Below are positions 37,361-45,756 of a stretch of 64,000 nt of DNA, one piece after another; the stretch's first letter is position 1, and every line of letters begins with the position of its first letter. Below the pieces are notes generated by a model, which was not told the origin of the DNA, did not search any database, and saw only the letters and a list, made by a program, of their open reading frames with translations. The translations under genes and the position numbers were made by a program. Origin of the DNA: Sporolactobacillus terrae DSM 11697 (GTDB taxonomy: Bacteria > Bacillota > Bacilli > Bacillales > Sporolactobacillaceae). The stretch spans positions 56,190 to 120,189 of the forward strand of contig NZ_JFZC01000015.1 in NCBI RefSeq assembly GCF_000648615.1, given 5' to 3'.

Positions 37361-38156
37361 CAAAGTCATCTCCCTCGCCAGCGTTACCCGCTTCTCCAGC
37401 ACCAGCCGTTACCGGCGTTTTTTTCATGTTTTGCGTGAAGTAGTAATAAGCAAAGGCAAAACCTAAGAGTGCAATGCCCAGAATTGGTAATTTAAGATAC
37501 GCTGAAATGACAAATCCGATTAAAAGCATGGTTAAATATTTTTTGACCGGCATAAATTGAAGTAATAGTGCAATACCGACTACCGGAAGCATTGACCCGG
37601 CAATGGACAGTCCATCTGTAAACCATTTTGGAACAAATTCTAGAATCAAACGCACAAGCCGATCACCAAACAACACACACAGCGCTGTAGGAAGAGCTGT
37701 CGTTAAGCCAAAGATGAGTGGTCCTATCCAGAAAATGCGTTCCATTTTCTTGAATTTCCCTTGATTTAACGCGTTTTGAGCGGCATGTGAAACATACGAA
37801 TTCAACAATTTGCCTAGAACATCCAATTGAATACCCAACATTCCAACTGGGACACCGACTGCCAGAGCGATGGCTTTCGCATTTTCGACATCATGAGTTG
37901 TTCGAAGCGCCACATAAACACCGACAAGGGTTGCAAGACCATAGTTTGGTACCGATGAACCGCCAATGTTGGCTACTCCCAAAGCCATTAATTGAAAGGT
38001 TCCGGCTATAATCATTGCTGTAGTCACATCGCCCATAATAATGCCTGCAATCATCCCAATAATCGCCGGGTACCATGTGGTAATGACAAATCCCTGTTGG
38101 TCAAGCACCATCCAGAAGGCCAAGGCAATGATAAGTACTCCTTGAATAATCTCCAT
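37353..38156 (-). CDS. PTS mannose-class EIIC component
   Basis: 267-aa membrane channel subunit with about eight hydrophobic segments and the EIIC signature GMIAGIIMGDVTTAMIIAGTFQLMALG (about residues 33-60). AGGAG precedes the ATG. With EIID it forms the translocator. Confidence 0.93.
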   Translation of the reverse strand: MEIIQGVLIIALAFWMVLDQQGFVITTWYPAIIGMIAGIIMGDVTTAMIIAGTFQLMALGVANIGGSSVPNYGLATLVGVYVALRTTHDVENAKAIALAVGVPVGMLGIQLDVLGKLLNSYVSHAAQNALNQGKFKKMERIFWIGPLIFGLTTALPTALCVLFGDRLVRLILEFVPKWFTDGLSIAGSMLPVVGIALLLQFMPVKKYLTMLLIGFVISAYLKLPILGIALLGFAFAYYYFTQNMKKTPVTAGAGEAGNAGEGDDFDE

Positions 38157-38221
38157 TTTTTTCTCCTCTTCCTAGTCATGAGTCATTGCGGACATCATGT
38201 GCAACGTCAACGTTCGATTGC

Positions 38222-38698
38222 TTAGTTAATATAAGTTTCTAGTGGCTCTTCTACTTCCCCAGGCACAAAGTGAAACGTAACGGGAATTCCTTTTTCTTTT
38301 AGAGCTTTTAAATCAGCAACTTCCTTTTCATCGACAGAAACCATTTTCTTCACTGTCTTTTTTCCCTCACCGTCAAAAATGATTCCTACGTTCACCTTCG
38401 GAATGTGAACGCCGCCCTCAGCAAGTTTTAATAATGTTTCCGGCTCACGAACAACTAATAAAACATTATGGTTGTCATACTTTCCCTTATTAAAGTTGGT
38501 AATTGCCGTTTCCGTATCAATGATTGACATCCCTGTTCCTGCAGGCTTACTCATGCGCATCGCTACTTTTTGGGTTTCATCTTTGCTCACTTTGTCATCG
38601 ACGACCATCAATCGCTTTGCCTTTGTATGCGCTGCCCATTGGGTCACTACAATTCCGTGAATTAAACGTTGATCAATTCGTGCAAGTACCAGTCCCAT
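38222..38698 (-). CDS. PTS mannose/sorbose-class EIIB component
   Basis: 158-aa cytosolic EIIB with the phospho-histidine in LARIDQRLIHGIVVTQW (His14), followed by VVDDKVS and the VPKVNVG-like HIPKVNVGI. First gene of the IIB-IIC-IID-IIA-GH13 operon. GGGGG lies about 10 nt upstream of the ATG. A cre-like site in the promoter suggests CcpA control. Confidence 0.93.
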   Translation of the reverse strand: MGLVLARIDQRLIHGIVVTQWAAHTKAKRLMVVDDKVSKDETQKVAMRMSKPAGTGMSIIDTETAITNFNKGKYDNHNVLLVVREPETLLKLAEGGVHIPKVNVGIIFDGEGKKTVKKMVSVDEKEVADLKALKEKGIPVTFHFVPGEVEEPLETYIN

Positions 38699-38744
38699 CG
38701 TACAGACCCCCTATTGAATGCGTTTTCTTTTTAACTACGGGTAG

Positions 38745-38773
38745 AGCATAACACCCTATGAAAACGTAAACAA
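38745..38773 (-). promoter_or_regulatory. Promoter of the mannose-class PTS operon with cre-like site
   Basis: Minus strand TTGTTT (38768-38773), 17-nt spacer, TATGCT (38745-38750). TGAAAACGTAAACA (38759-38772) matches the cre consensus with one mismatch and covers the -35 and spacer. The upstream stretch 38774-39375 holds no gene; it is AT-rich with a short GGGTATC direct repeat near 39145. Confidence 0.6.
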
Positions 38774-39375
38774 TAGATTTTAAACAAGGCGGGAAATGGA
38801 TAGGAACATCGAGAAAAGGTGTCCAATCATAGGGAAATTTCCCGAAACTTTATTGATTCAACTAGATAATGGTTAACGATCAGCCAATAATGAGGAATCA
38901 TTCAAAAGCTTCAGAATGAGATGAAACGTATAGAGGAAGAGAACGAAAAATCACTAAAACGATGGAGAGTGAGAAGATCCGTTTTTCCGAGGCATCTTTC
39001 GTAATTATTGTAGCTAAAATTTTATAAAAATTTATTTCTATGTTCATGCATAGAGTTGCTTTTCGCTAATTTAGCAGAAAGGCACTATTGGCTTTCCTAT
39101 TTATATCATCGTCATGCTGTATAAATCGAGTTTTGATTACCTGGGTATCGGGGTATCGGCCTGAAATGCAAACGATTTATACCAAGGTTACGAAATTTAA
39201 CAAAAATAAAATCAAGGTATGGAATGCCGTTAAGCGGCAGAGGTATTAACCTATGATACGTTGCGCTTGATCCTTCTCTACAAAAGTAAAACTTAGAACG
39301 CTACTCTTTTTTCTAAGTCAAAATACGCTTCGGATAACCAGGGATGCAATGAAACATGAACGTTGTTCATCCCTG

Positions 39376-39828
39376 TTAAAATGTACAATCAGACAGATAA
39401 CTAGCGAGTTCTTTTTTCATTTTTCCATGCTTTTCTTCACTAAATTGCTTGTCATCATCAAACCAGTTCGACGAATCATAGAGCCACACCGGCTTTTTTC
39501 GTCGTTCTTCGCTTTCCCACTCGTAGCGGGGAAAAATGTGTGCGTGTAAGAACGCATCAGCATTGCCCAATAGGTCGTAATTAACGCGGAGCGGGTGACA
39601 AACCTTGAGGATTGCGTCACCAATTAAACTCATATCAGTTAAAAACTGTGAACGTTCCGGAACGGCTAAGTCATTAAGGCTAAACACTTCTCTTTTCGGA
39701 AGCAGAACGCAATAGCCCGGCAAAAATTGTGTATCACCAATTACCGCGTAGCCGCTTTTCAATTCTGCAAGAACCATCGGATTGGTTCCGTTTTTCGCTG
39801 ATTCGATTCTGTTTTCCTTCCAGTTCAT
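39376..39828 (-). CDS. HIT family hydrolase
   Basis: 150 aa. The histidine-triad motif is LHAHIFPRYEWE (about residue 95), with FLPGYCVLLPKREV (about 38-51) before it. HIT proteins hydrolyse nucleotide phosphoramidates or dinucleoside polyphosphates. ATG 39828 (MNWKENRI) follows AGGAGG; the ORF is open further upstream but without another ribosome binding site. Possible phosphate-transfer partner unknown. Confidence 0.85.
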   Translation of the reverse strand: MNWKENRIESAKNGTNPMVLAELKSGYAVIGDTQFLPGYCVLLPKREVFSLNDLAVPERSQFLTDMSLIGDAILKVCHPLRVNYDLLGNADAFLHAHIFPRYEWESEERRKKPVWLYDSSNWFDDDKQFSEEKHGKMKKELASYLSDCTF

Positions 39829-39932
39829 GATGCGTAACACCTCCTTTTTTTCTTGTTGCACCACGATATTCCGGTCAAAAAGGATCGAATAACGTATCCC
39901 TTTTGCTATAATGAGGAAAAAAGAGAATTCAC

Positions 39933-40094
39933 ATGATGCAAACCGCAACAGCTGTCTTACCCATTTTTATTTTGATTTACATCGCAATTCCTGTCTTCAT
40001 CATCTGATACATGCTTCAATTTTTAAAAATACATAAAGAATGAAACGATGTGCTCAAAGCGATTGCCCAAAAGCTAGATAAAAAGGATCAGTGA
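39933..40094 (+). pseudogene. Small membrane protein gene with two in-frame TGA codons
   Basis: One frame reads MMQTATAVLPIFILIYIAI then PVFII, TGA (40005-40007), YMLQFLKIHKE, TGA (40041-40043), NDVLKAIAQKLDKKDQ, TGA (40092-40094). The pattern of a hydrophobic helix followed by a charged coiled tail is typical of tiny single-span proteins of Bacilli. A TATAAT box lies at 39907-39912 and a terminator overlaps the last stop. Two C-to-T or G-to-A nonsense mutations (CGA or TGG to TGA) in an otherwise preserved frame explain it best. Confidence 0.5.
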
Positions 40095-40113
40095 CAGGGG
40101 AACCTGTCTTTTT
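40090..40113 (+). terminator. Terminator after the small pseudogene
   Basis: GACAGG pairs with CCTGTC around GGAA, followed by T5; the 5' arm overlaps the final TGA of the pseudogene. Confidence 0.65.
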
Positions 40114-40143
40114 CGTTTTCCAAAAAACGGGAAGGAGTGCGCT

Positions 40144-40656
40144 CTATAGCTCAATCCAGTACCGCTGCGTGATTCGGTCCCCATGCCGCAGCTCATTTTC
40201 AAGAATACCGCCATTATGAATGATTGTTTTTGCGGAACCTCTATTGTTCTTGTCACATGTGAGGAGCACGCGTTTCAGATGAAGCGCCCGCGCCTTATCG
40301 AGTGCAAGCGCCAGCATCTTAGTCGCAAAGCCCTTGCAACGTTCCGAAGGCCGAACACCATACCCAATGTGACCGCCAAGATCGAGTAAAGCTTCGTTCA
40401 ATTCATGGCGCAAATGCACCGCCCCGTACAGACGTCCGTTCGCGTCCGCTAAAAAATACAAGGTTGCCGGAACCCAGCCACGCTTGCGCACCGCAGCGGT
40501 TTTTCCTTCCTCAAGCTCCGCTAAAAATTGTTGGTAGCTGATCGCTCCTTTCGCGGAAGCACTCGGAATGATTTCTTCCCCGGAAGCTACCCATCCCGAC
40601 AAATAGTCGTTAAACGCATCTTCTAGTTCCGGAGTCAGCTCTACTAATTGAACCAT
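40144..40656 (-). CDS. GNAT family N-acetyltransferase
   Basis: 170 aa. Acetyl-CoA motif GGHIGYGVRPSERCKGFATKMLALALDKA (about residues 93-121), then LTCDKNNRGSAKTIIHNGG with the conserved Asn-x-x-S of RimJ-like enzymes, ending ITQRYWIEL. GAGGTG precedes the ATG. Substrate unknown. The nearby ASCH gene is 56 nt upstream in the same direction and may be co-transcribed. Confidence 0.87.
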   Translation of the reverse strand: MVQLVELTPELEDAFNDYLSGWVASGEEIIPSASAKGAISYQQFLAELEEGKTAAVRKRGWVPATLYFLADANGRLYGAVHLRHELNEALLDLGGHIGYGVRPSERCKGFATKMLALALDKARALHLKRVLLTCDKNNRGSAKTIIHNGGILENELRHGDRITQRYWIEL

Positions 40657-40711
40657 ACGATCACCTCAATGGTAGACTTTGATGCAGAATCTGCGGTTAG
40701 CCGCAAATCGC

Positions 40712-41176
40712 TCAAACTTGCTTGCGATAAACCACCTCAAAAACTTCGCAAAAGCACGGAATCTCGTTGTGAAATGACCGCCCTGCTTCTGCATATTCCT
40801 GCTTAAAAAAGGCCTCGTGGACGCGTCGCCAATAAGTAAGGGAACGGTCTCCTTCGCCTTCGTGATAAGCGTGTTCCCATGTGACCAAGTTATAGGGAAC
40901 AATTTCCGTGACAACGGTCTTGGTAATCGCTTCCGGCTCACCATTACCATTAAGAATAATGTTGTACTCTCCGACTTGCGGAAGCGGTTCCTCTTTTTCA
41001 TAGAGTTCATAGGCGGAGGTTGTCGCCGTTTTGATTCCCCGAACAACCAACTCTGCCAAATCATCAGCCATTTCAGGGGTATTGCCGAACGCCCAAGCCT
41101 GGTAGTTGTCATGCGTTAGGCCTTGCTTTGTTTTATACTCGTTCCAGAACTTTATAATCGCTTCATCGTTTGCCAT
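40712..41176 (-). CDS. ASCH domain protein
   Basis: 154 aa. ASCH fold markers are WAFGNTPEMADDLAELVVRGIKTATTS (about residues 27-53; GxKxxT-type motif GIKTATTS), VGEYNIILNGNGEPEAIT and WEHAYHEGEGDRSLTYWRRVHEAFF. Such proteins resemble YqfB/PUA-related RNA-binding or nucleoside amidohydrolase proteins. ATG 41176 follows AAGGAG. Confidence 0.88.
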   Translation of the reverse strand: MANDEAIIKFWNEYKTKQGLTHDNYQAWAFGNTPEMADDLAELVVRGIKTATTSAYELYEKEEPLPQVGEYNIILNGNGEPEAITKTVVTEIVPYNLVTWEHAYHEGEGDRSLTYWRRVHEAFFKQEYAEAGRSFHNEIPCFCEVFEVVYRKQV

Positions 41177-41399
41177 TGACGTACTCCTTTTATCGACTTG
41201 ATTTCTGAATTTAATATCCGCTGCCACCTATTAAATTGATTGTACAATGACGGCAAATAAAAATCCAAGGAGGAGCGCGACCAATAGATGTTGGGGGCGG
41301 TTAACGTATCGATCATTGAGCATGAAAACGGATTTTGATCAAGCGTTATGATACATTAGTGACAACGTTAGCTTTCCTATAATAAAAGGAGGTATCTTG

Positions 41400-42338
41400 A
41401 TGAGCAAAGTGAAAATTGGAAAAAGTCAGGTTGAAACGGTTCCTCTTGGTCTGGGTACAAACAAGGTCGGAGGTCATAACTTGTTTTCCAATTTATCAGA
41501 ATCGGATGGTCTGGAAACCGTTCATGCTGCGCTTAAATCGGGGATTCAATTGCTTGATACAGCTTTTATCTATGGAAAAGGACGCTCTGAAGAACTGATT
41601 GGTGAAGTCATTGCTAATTTTCCAAGAGAGCAAGTGATCATTGCCGATAAAGCCGCCCATGACTTCTCAAGCGGTGAGATGGTGCTGAATAATAATCCCC
41701 AGTTTCTGAAACAATCGGTGGATGACGCACTGAAACGACTGAAGACCGATTATATCGATATTTTTTATATACACTTCCCTGACAAAGAGACGCCAAAAAG
41801 TGAAGCAGTCGGCGCACTTCAAGAATTACGAGAAGCGGGTAAAATTCGTGCCATCGGGATTTCCAACTTTTCATTTGAACAGACACAGGAAGCCAATCAG
41901 GATGGCTATGTTGATGTCATTGAAAATTACTACAGCTTGATTCACCGTGATGAGGAAGAGAAACTATTTCCTTACTTGCGTGATGCGGGTATTTCTTTTG
42001 TTCCGTACTTCCCGCTTGAATCCGGATTGCTCACAGGCAAGTTTAACAAGGATACGACCTTTGCAGAAAGCGATCCGCGCAGTAAAGATGCGAAGTTCAA
42101 TGGCGAAGCGTTCCAAAAAACAATCCAGAACTTAGACGCCATTCGCTCAATTGCACAGAATCATCATGTTGACGTCCTTCAAGTCGTACTGGCATGGTAC
42201 TTGGCAAATCCCGATCTGACTGCAGTGATTCCAGGTGCGCGTAATGCCGGTCAAATTCCAGGCATTGTCCACGCGCTTGATGTAAAGCTCTCAAAAGAAG
42301 AGTATGATCTCATCGACCGAACCTTCACAAACCGATGA
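41400..42338 (+). CDS. Aldo/keto reductase
   Basis: 312 aa TIM-barrel NADPH oxidoreductase. AKR features: LGLGTNKVGGHN at the N-terminus, LLDTAFIYGKGRSEELIG with catalytic Asp and Tyr (about residues 50-60), DYIDIFYIHFPD with the family histidine, and IRAIGISNFS. ATG at 41400 has AAGGAGG upstream. Substrate not predictable. A hairpin (AAGCGCT/GCGCTT plus T7, 42352-42376) ends it. Confidence 0.9.
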   Translation: MSKVKIGKSQVETVPLGLGTNKVGGHNLFSNLSESDGLETVHAALKSGIQLLDTAFIYGKGRSEELIGEVIANFPREQVIIADKAAHDFSSGEMVLNNNPQFLKQSVDDALKRLKTDYIDIFYIHFPDKETPKSEAVGALQELREAGKIRAIGISNFSFEQTQEANQDGYVDVIENYYSLIHRDEEEKLFPYLRDAGISFVPYFPLESGLLTGKFNKDTTFAESDPRSKDAKFNGEAFQKTIQNLDAIRSIAQNHHVDVLQVVLAWYLANPDLTAVIPGARNAGQIPGIVHALDVKLSKEEYDLIDRTFTNR

Positions 42339-42351
42339 ACACGATCAAAAA

Positions 42352-42376
42352 GAAGCGCTGTACGGCGCTTTTTTTG
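42352..42376 (+). terminator. Terminator of the aldo/keto reductase gene
   Basis: AAGCGC pairs with GCGCTT around TGTACG, then T7. Confidence 0.8.
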
Positions 42377-42437
42377 TTTTGCTGACCTGCCACTTAGTCA
42401 ATACTCGGACTCGAGCGTTTTGATAAAGGCGTATTGA

Positions 42438-42647
42438 TCACATTTGATGATCGACAAACAGATGATTAGGTATATCATCCAATGCAAAAAATTGATTATT
42501 CATCGATTCTTCATTGGATTCACTTAGCTCACCTTCAAAGTCGTGACAGGTAAACGAAATGAGAACAAGTGAAACTTGGTCGCCAGTTGCAAACATTTTA
42601 TCATACTGTGGTCCTGAATGAATGCTGAATGGCCCAAGTTGTCCCAA
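42438..42647 (-). pseudogene. NUDIX hydrolase C-terminal remnant
   Basis: The minus frame reads GQLGPFSIHSGPQYDKMF, TGDQVSLVLISFTCHDFEG, ELSESNEESMNNQFF and ALDDIPNHLFVDHQM. This resembles the C-terminal third of NUDIX proteins (GPQ, EL..S.EES, FF.LD.IP, HQ). The NUDIX box itself is missing and the upstream sequence does not continue the frame, so it is a truncated gene. Confidence 0.55.
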
Positions 42648-42722
42648 GTACTGAAGATGTCAGTGGTTTTTACCACCTCAATAGTTTTTTTCGCGTGGAC
42701 AGAAAAATACAAGACAGCTATG

Positions 42723-42847
42723 GCTATCGACCACTTTTGTGCTTTTATCAGTCACTTTCAAAAGTTTATCGACCACTTTTGCATTTTTATCAGTCACTTT
42801 CAAAAGTTTATCGACCATTTTTACATTTTATCAGTCACTTTCAAAAG
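42723..42847. repeat. Three tandem 42-bp repeats
   Basis: The unit beginning TATCGACCACTTTTG and ending TCACTTTCAAAAGTT occurs three times head to tail, with lengths 42, 42 and 41 and few differences. Read on the minus strand, each unit encodes the 14-residue repeat KLLKVTDKNAKVVD, in frame except for the shorter third copy. No start codon or ribosome binding site makes it a credible gene. Confidence 0.75.
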
Positions 42848-42910
42848 TTTAATTTCCCGAGCAATGGTGACGATGCTCTTCTGCCTGTCCCTTGTCCCAA
42901 ACCGCTTATA

Positions 42911-42939
42911 TTGATTCTGCCGATCTTTTAATCTATAGT
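42911..42939 (+). promoter_or_regulatory. Promoter of the glycolipid-like cluster
   Basis: TTGATT (42911-42916), 17-nt spacer, TATAGT (42934-42939). The leader then holds CCGCT/AGCGG (about 42969-42988) followed by a T-run, a possible attenuator hairpin. Confidence 0.6.
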
Positions 42940-43046
42940 TATAATAAGTGTCCCTTTGATTATTTATCCGCTGATTTTCATCAAGCGGTCATTTTTGCAT
43001 AGATTATGTACGGAGGTTCCTCGGCCTAGAAAAGAGATGGACAATT

Positions 43047-43565
43047 GTGAGATTACTTGTACTGATTAATAATTTATTTATTTTTATAATCCTCTCGTTA
43101 ATGAATACGCTGATTTCGATCAAGCTTCCGCCAACCATCTTTCATATCGATGGTTGGCTGTTCCGAACAAGACGCTGGGAAAAAGACGGCGCTTTCTATC
43201 AGCAATGGTTTGGCGTGAGAAGATGGAAGAGCCTCTTGCCGGAGCTCAGCGATTTTCTGTCCTTCCTTTTTTCCAAAAAGCAAATGGAGCATTCCGGTTC
43301 TGATTATTTATATCGCTTTGCCCAAGAGACTTGTCGTGCCGAGCTTGTCCATTGGTGCATCATTATCAGTATGCTTCTGTATATGCAATGGACGCATACG
43401 GGCATGTCCGCACTGATGTTTTTCATTGCGGTTCTATGCAATCTTCCCTACATCATCATCCAACGCTATAACCGGCCTAGAATTTTAAACATTTTGGTCA
43501 ATAAAAGGAATGGACTTAGCGAAAATAGTATCAAAGAGCTAGAACTACTTCATAAAGACATCTAA
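43047..43565 (+). CDS. CrtO-like membrane acyltransferase
   Basis: 172 aa. It shares the layout and motifs of staphylococcal CrtO (glycosyl-4,4'-diaponeurosporenoate acyltransferase): FYQQWFGVRRWKSLLP, ETCRAELVHW and NLPYIIIQRYNRPR, with hydrophobic segments at about 4-22, 100-118 and 120-140. In Staphylococcus CrtO acylates the sugar of staphyloxanthin; here no crtM/N/P/Q is present, so a glycolipid sugar may be the acceptor (inference). GTG start. Next gene begins 14 nt downstream. Confidence 0.8.
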   Translation: MRLLVLINNLFIFIILSLMNTLISIKLPPTIFHIDGWLFRTRRWEKDGAFYQQWFGVRRWKSLLPELSDFLSFLFSKKQMEHSGSDYLYRFAQETCRAELVHWCIIISMLLYMQWTHTGMSALMFFIAVLCNLPYIIIQRYNRPRILNILVNKRNGLSENSIKELELLHKDI

Positions 43566-43579
43566 AGGGGAATTATTCT

Positions 43580-44716
43580 GTGGCTAGAATCCTGTTTCTT
43601 TCTTCGGAACATACAGGCTGCGGGCATAAAAGCATTACCGAGGCCTTGAGCGAGCAGCTAACGCTTCTTTCACCGGATAGTCATTACATAGTGATTGATG
43701 GATTTGAACTCGGCAATCGGCTTCTTCGTTCATCAAGCCGCAATTATGACTCGTTTGCGGTAAAACGTCCCTTATTATGGGGACTCTTCTATCAGTTGAG
43801 TAATCCATTTAAGGGTTTCATTAATACATTTATTGCGCACAGCATTCGGAAACCGCTGTTAAAAAAGGTTCGCGCCTTTCGTCCGGACGTCATTGTGTCC
43901 GTGCATAACCTCTTTGTTGGTTCGGTGATCAGCGTCTTAAACCAAGCACATCTGGATATCCCGGTCGTTTCGTTGATTGCAGATTTAGACAATGTCACAA
44001 ACTTGTGGGCGGACAAACGGGCAGCCAATGTGATCTGTCCGTCTGAAGAGACGCGGCGGCAGATGCTGAAGGCCGGCATGGCACCGGAGCAATTAGTGAA
44101 GACCGGCTTCCCGGTACGCAGCGCGTTCTGCACATTACAACGTCCCGAACTTTGCCTTGCAAACAAGCATTTCATTTCAATTTTATTAATGAGCGGGAGT
44201 CAGGGATCGGCTCAGGTGCTGAAAATCGCTCGAACATTGGTTCACAATAAAATGATCCGCCTAACCATTATTGCCGGACACAATACAGTTTTAAAGAAAA
44301 CACTCGAACAAACCCTAGCTCCCTACATTGGCAATCAAGTGACCATTTACGGGTTTACTTCGGAAGTGAAGGCGCGGATGATGGAGGCGGATCTTCTGAT
44401 CATGCGGGCAAGTCCTAATGTCTTAATGGAAGCAGTCAACCTTTGCAAACCCGTCATCGTAACCGGTGCGCTGCGCGGACAAGAGGCGAAGAATCCCCAG
44501 TTTGTTGTCACTCATAAATTAGGACTTTATTGCAGAGATGTGCAGGATTTGCCAGAGATGATCGCAGAATTATCGGCGCATAGCGGTGAAAAGTTGCGGC
44601 AAATCGCTGAGAACCAGTACCATTTCAGGAAGCCTGAGTCTGCTCGCGTGATCACTGAGCGGATCATTCAGATCGCCAAAGCGAAAAACTCGTCCCAAGA
44701 TCGGCCGATCGCTTAA
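43580..44716 (+). CDS. GT28-family glycosyltransferase (MGDG synthase/UgtP-like)
   Basis: 378 aa. The N-terminal domain begins MARILFLSSEHTGCGHKSITEAL, matching the S-x-x-x-G-x-G-H-x-x-x-A-E start of diacylglycerol glycosyltransferases; the C-terminal UDP-sugar part has LLMSGSQGSAQ, TIYGFTSEVKARMMEADLLIMRASPNVLMEA and GALRGQEAKNPQFVV. These enzymes add sugars to membrane lipids. GTG/ATG region with AGGGG upstream. Middle gene of the three-gene cluster. Confidence 0.85.
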   Translation: MARILFLSSEHTGCGHKSITEALSEQLTLLSPDSHYIVIDGFELGNRLLRSSSRNYDSFAVKRPLLWGLFYQLSNPFKGFINTFIAHSIRKPLLKKVRAFRPDVIVSVHNLFVGSVISVLNQAHLDIPVVSLIADLDNVTNLWADKRAANVICPSEETRRQMLKAGMAPEQLVKTGFPVRSAFCTLQRPELCLANKHFISILLMSGSQGSAQVLKIARTLVHNKMIRLTIIAGHNTVLKKTLEQTLAPYIGNQVTIYGFTSEVKARMMEADLLIMRASPNVLMEAVNLCKPVIVTGALRGQEAKNPQFVVTHKLGLYCRDVQDLPEMIAELSAHSGEKLRQIAENQYHFRKPESARVITERIIQIAKAKNSSQDRPIA

Positions 44717-44756
44717 TCGATTGCGCCGTTCAAAACCGATTCCAGGGTGCAGGTAT

Positions 44757-45674
44757 ATGACCAAAAAAACAAAACTCAAACTTATAGTCGGTATTATCAT
44801 TACAATGCTTGTGATCTATTATTCATTCAAAACACTTGGTCGTTTAGACCTTAGTCCGCTGTTCCATGCGAACATTAATGGATTTCTGGTCTTCGTTTCC
44901 GTTGTGCTCACCCTCTATTCAAACTATGTTCGCGGACTTGGCTATACATTGGGCATCGATTCGGCGATTGATCGGCTGACCGCCCTGCAGATCGTCGGCA
45001 TCGGACATGCGGCAAACATGATCCTTCCGCTCCATATTGGGGATGGTTTACGTTTCGCGTTCTTCCCGGATGGCTACAGCGCGCTGCGGCGAACAAAACT
45101 CGTCATGATCCCAGCGGTTGCGGATTCGATTGCGATTATCCTGATCTCACTGCTTGCGGTTCCATTTTCCAGATTTACCGACCCGGTGATTGTTCACCTA
45201 CTCTGGATGCTTTTCTTTGCCTGTATCGCGCTGATCGTGTTGCTTCTCGCCGGTTTCTGTTTTGTGCCGCGGCTGCGCCGCTTCATTCGTCGTTATCTGA
45301 CCATCAGCATGTTGAACATGATGCTTTGGGTGCTTTTCTCCTATGTTCTCCTGCTTGTGGCCACCTGGGCGGGACTGGCCGCATTCGGTTATAGCTGGCA
45401 CCAATCGCTTCGCTTATCGCTGGCGGTTTTTGCTACAACGAATTTCGTCGGTTTTATCCCCGCCTCGCCCGGTGCCGTCGGTCTTTTCGAATACGGTGTC
45501 ATCGTTGCTCTCGCCGGACTAGGCATACAGCAGAATGCCGCATTGTCGGCCGGCCTCTTGCTCCACGTCATCCAATACGCGGCATTGCTTCCATTGGGTC
45601 TTGTCCTTTTTATTCTGGCGCTACGCGGAAACTATGGAAAAACAGTCAAAAGGGCACTGCATCAGAAGTTATAA
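44757..45674 (+). CDS. LPG synthase-like/UPF0104 integral membrane protein
   Basis: 305 aa, about eight hydrophobic helices. Typical for the family are IVGIGHAANMILPLHIGDGLRFAFF (about residues 80-104) and ATTNFVGFIPASPGAVGLFEYGVIVALAGLG (about 225-255). Members include the membrane part of MprF and AglD-like proteins, thought to move or modify lipids. No soluble aminoacyl-transfer domain follows, so a flippase-type role for the glycolipid of the two upstream genes is plausible. AGGTAT precedes the ATG. Confidence 0.85.
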   Translation: MTKKTKLKLIVGIIITMLVIYYSFKTLGRLDLSPLFHANINGFLVFVSVVLTLYSNYVRGLGYTLGIDSAIDRLTALQIVGIGHAANMILPLHIGDGLRFAFFPDGYSALRRTKLVMIPAVADSIAIILISLLAVPFSRFTDPVIVHLLWMLFFACIALIVLLLAGFCFVPRLRRFIRRYLTISMLNMMLWVLFSYVLLLVATWAGLAAFGYSWHQSLRLSLAVFATTNFVGFIPASPGAVGLFEYGVIVALAGLGIQQNAALSAGLLLHVIQYAALLPLGLVLFILALRGNYGKTVKRALHQKL

Positions 45675-45756
45675 CCCTTGCAGTGCACATCTTCCTGTAG
45701 GAACAACCAATGATCATTGGTTGCAGCTTTCATTGCCTTTGATTGTCCCTTCCTGA

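Noticed and set aside
42723..42847. CRISPR array
   Set aside because: The repeats are contiguous with no unique spacers, and no cas gene is in the window.
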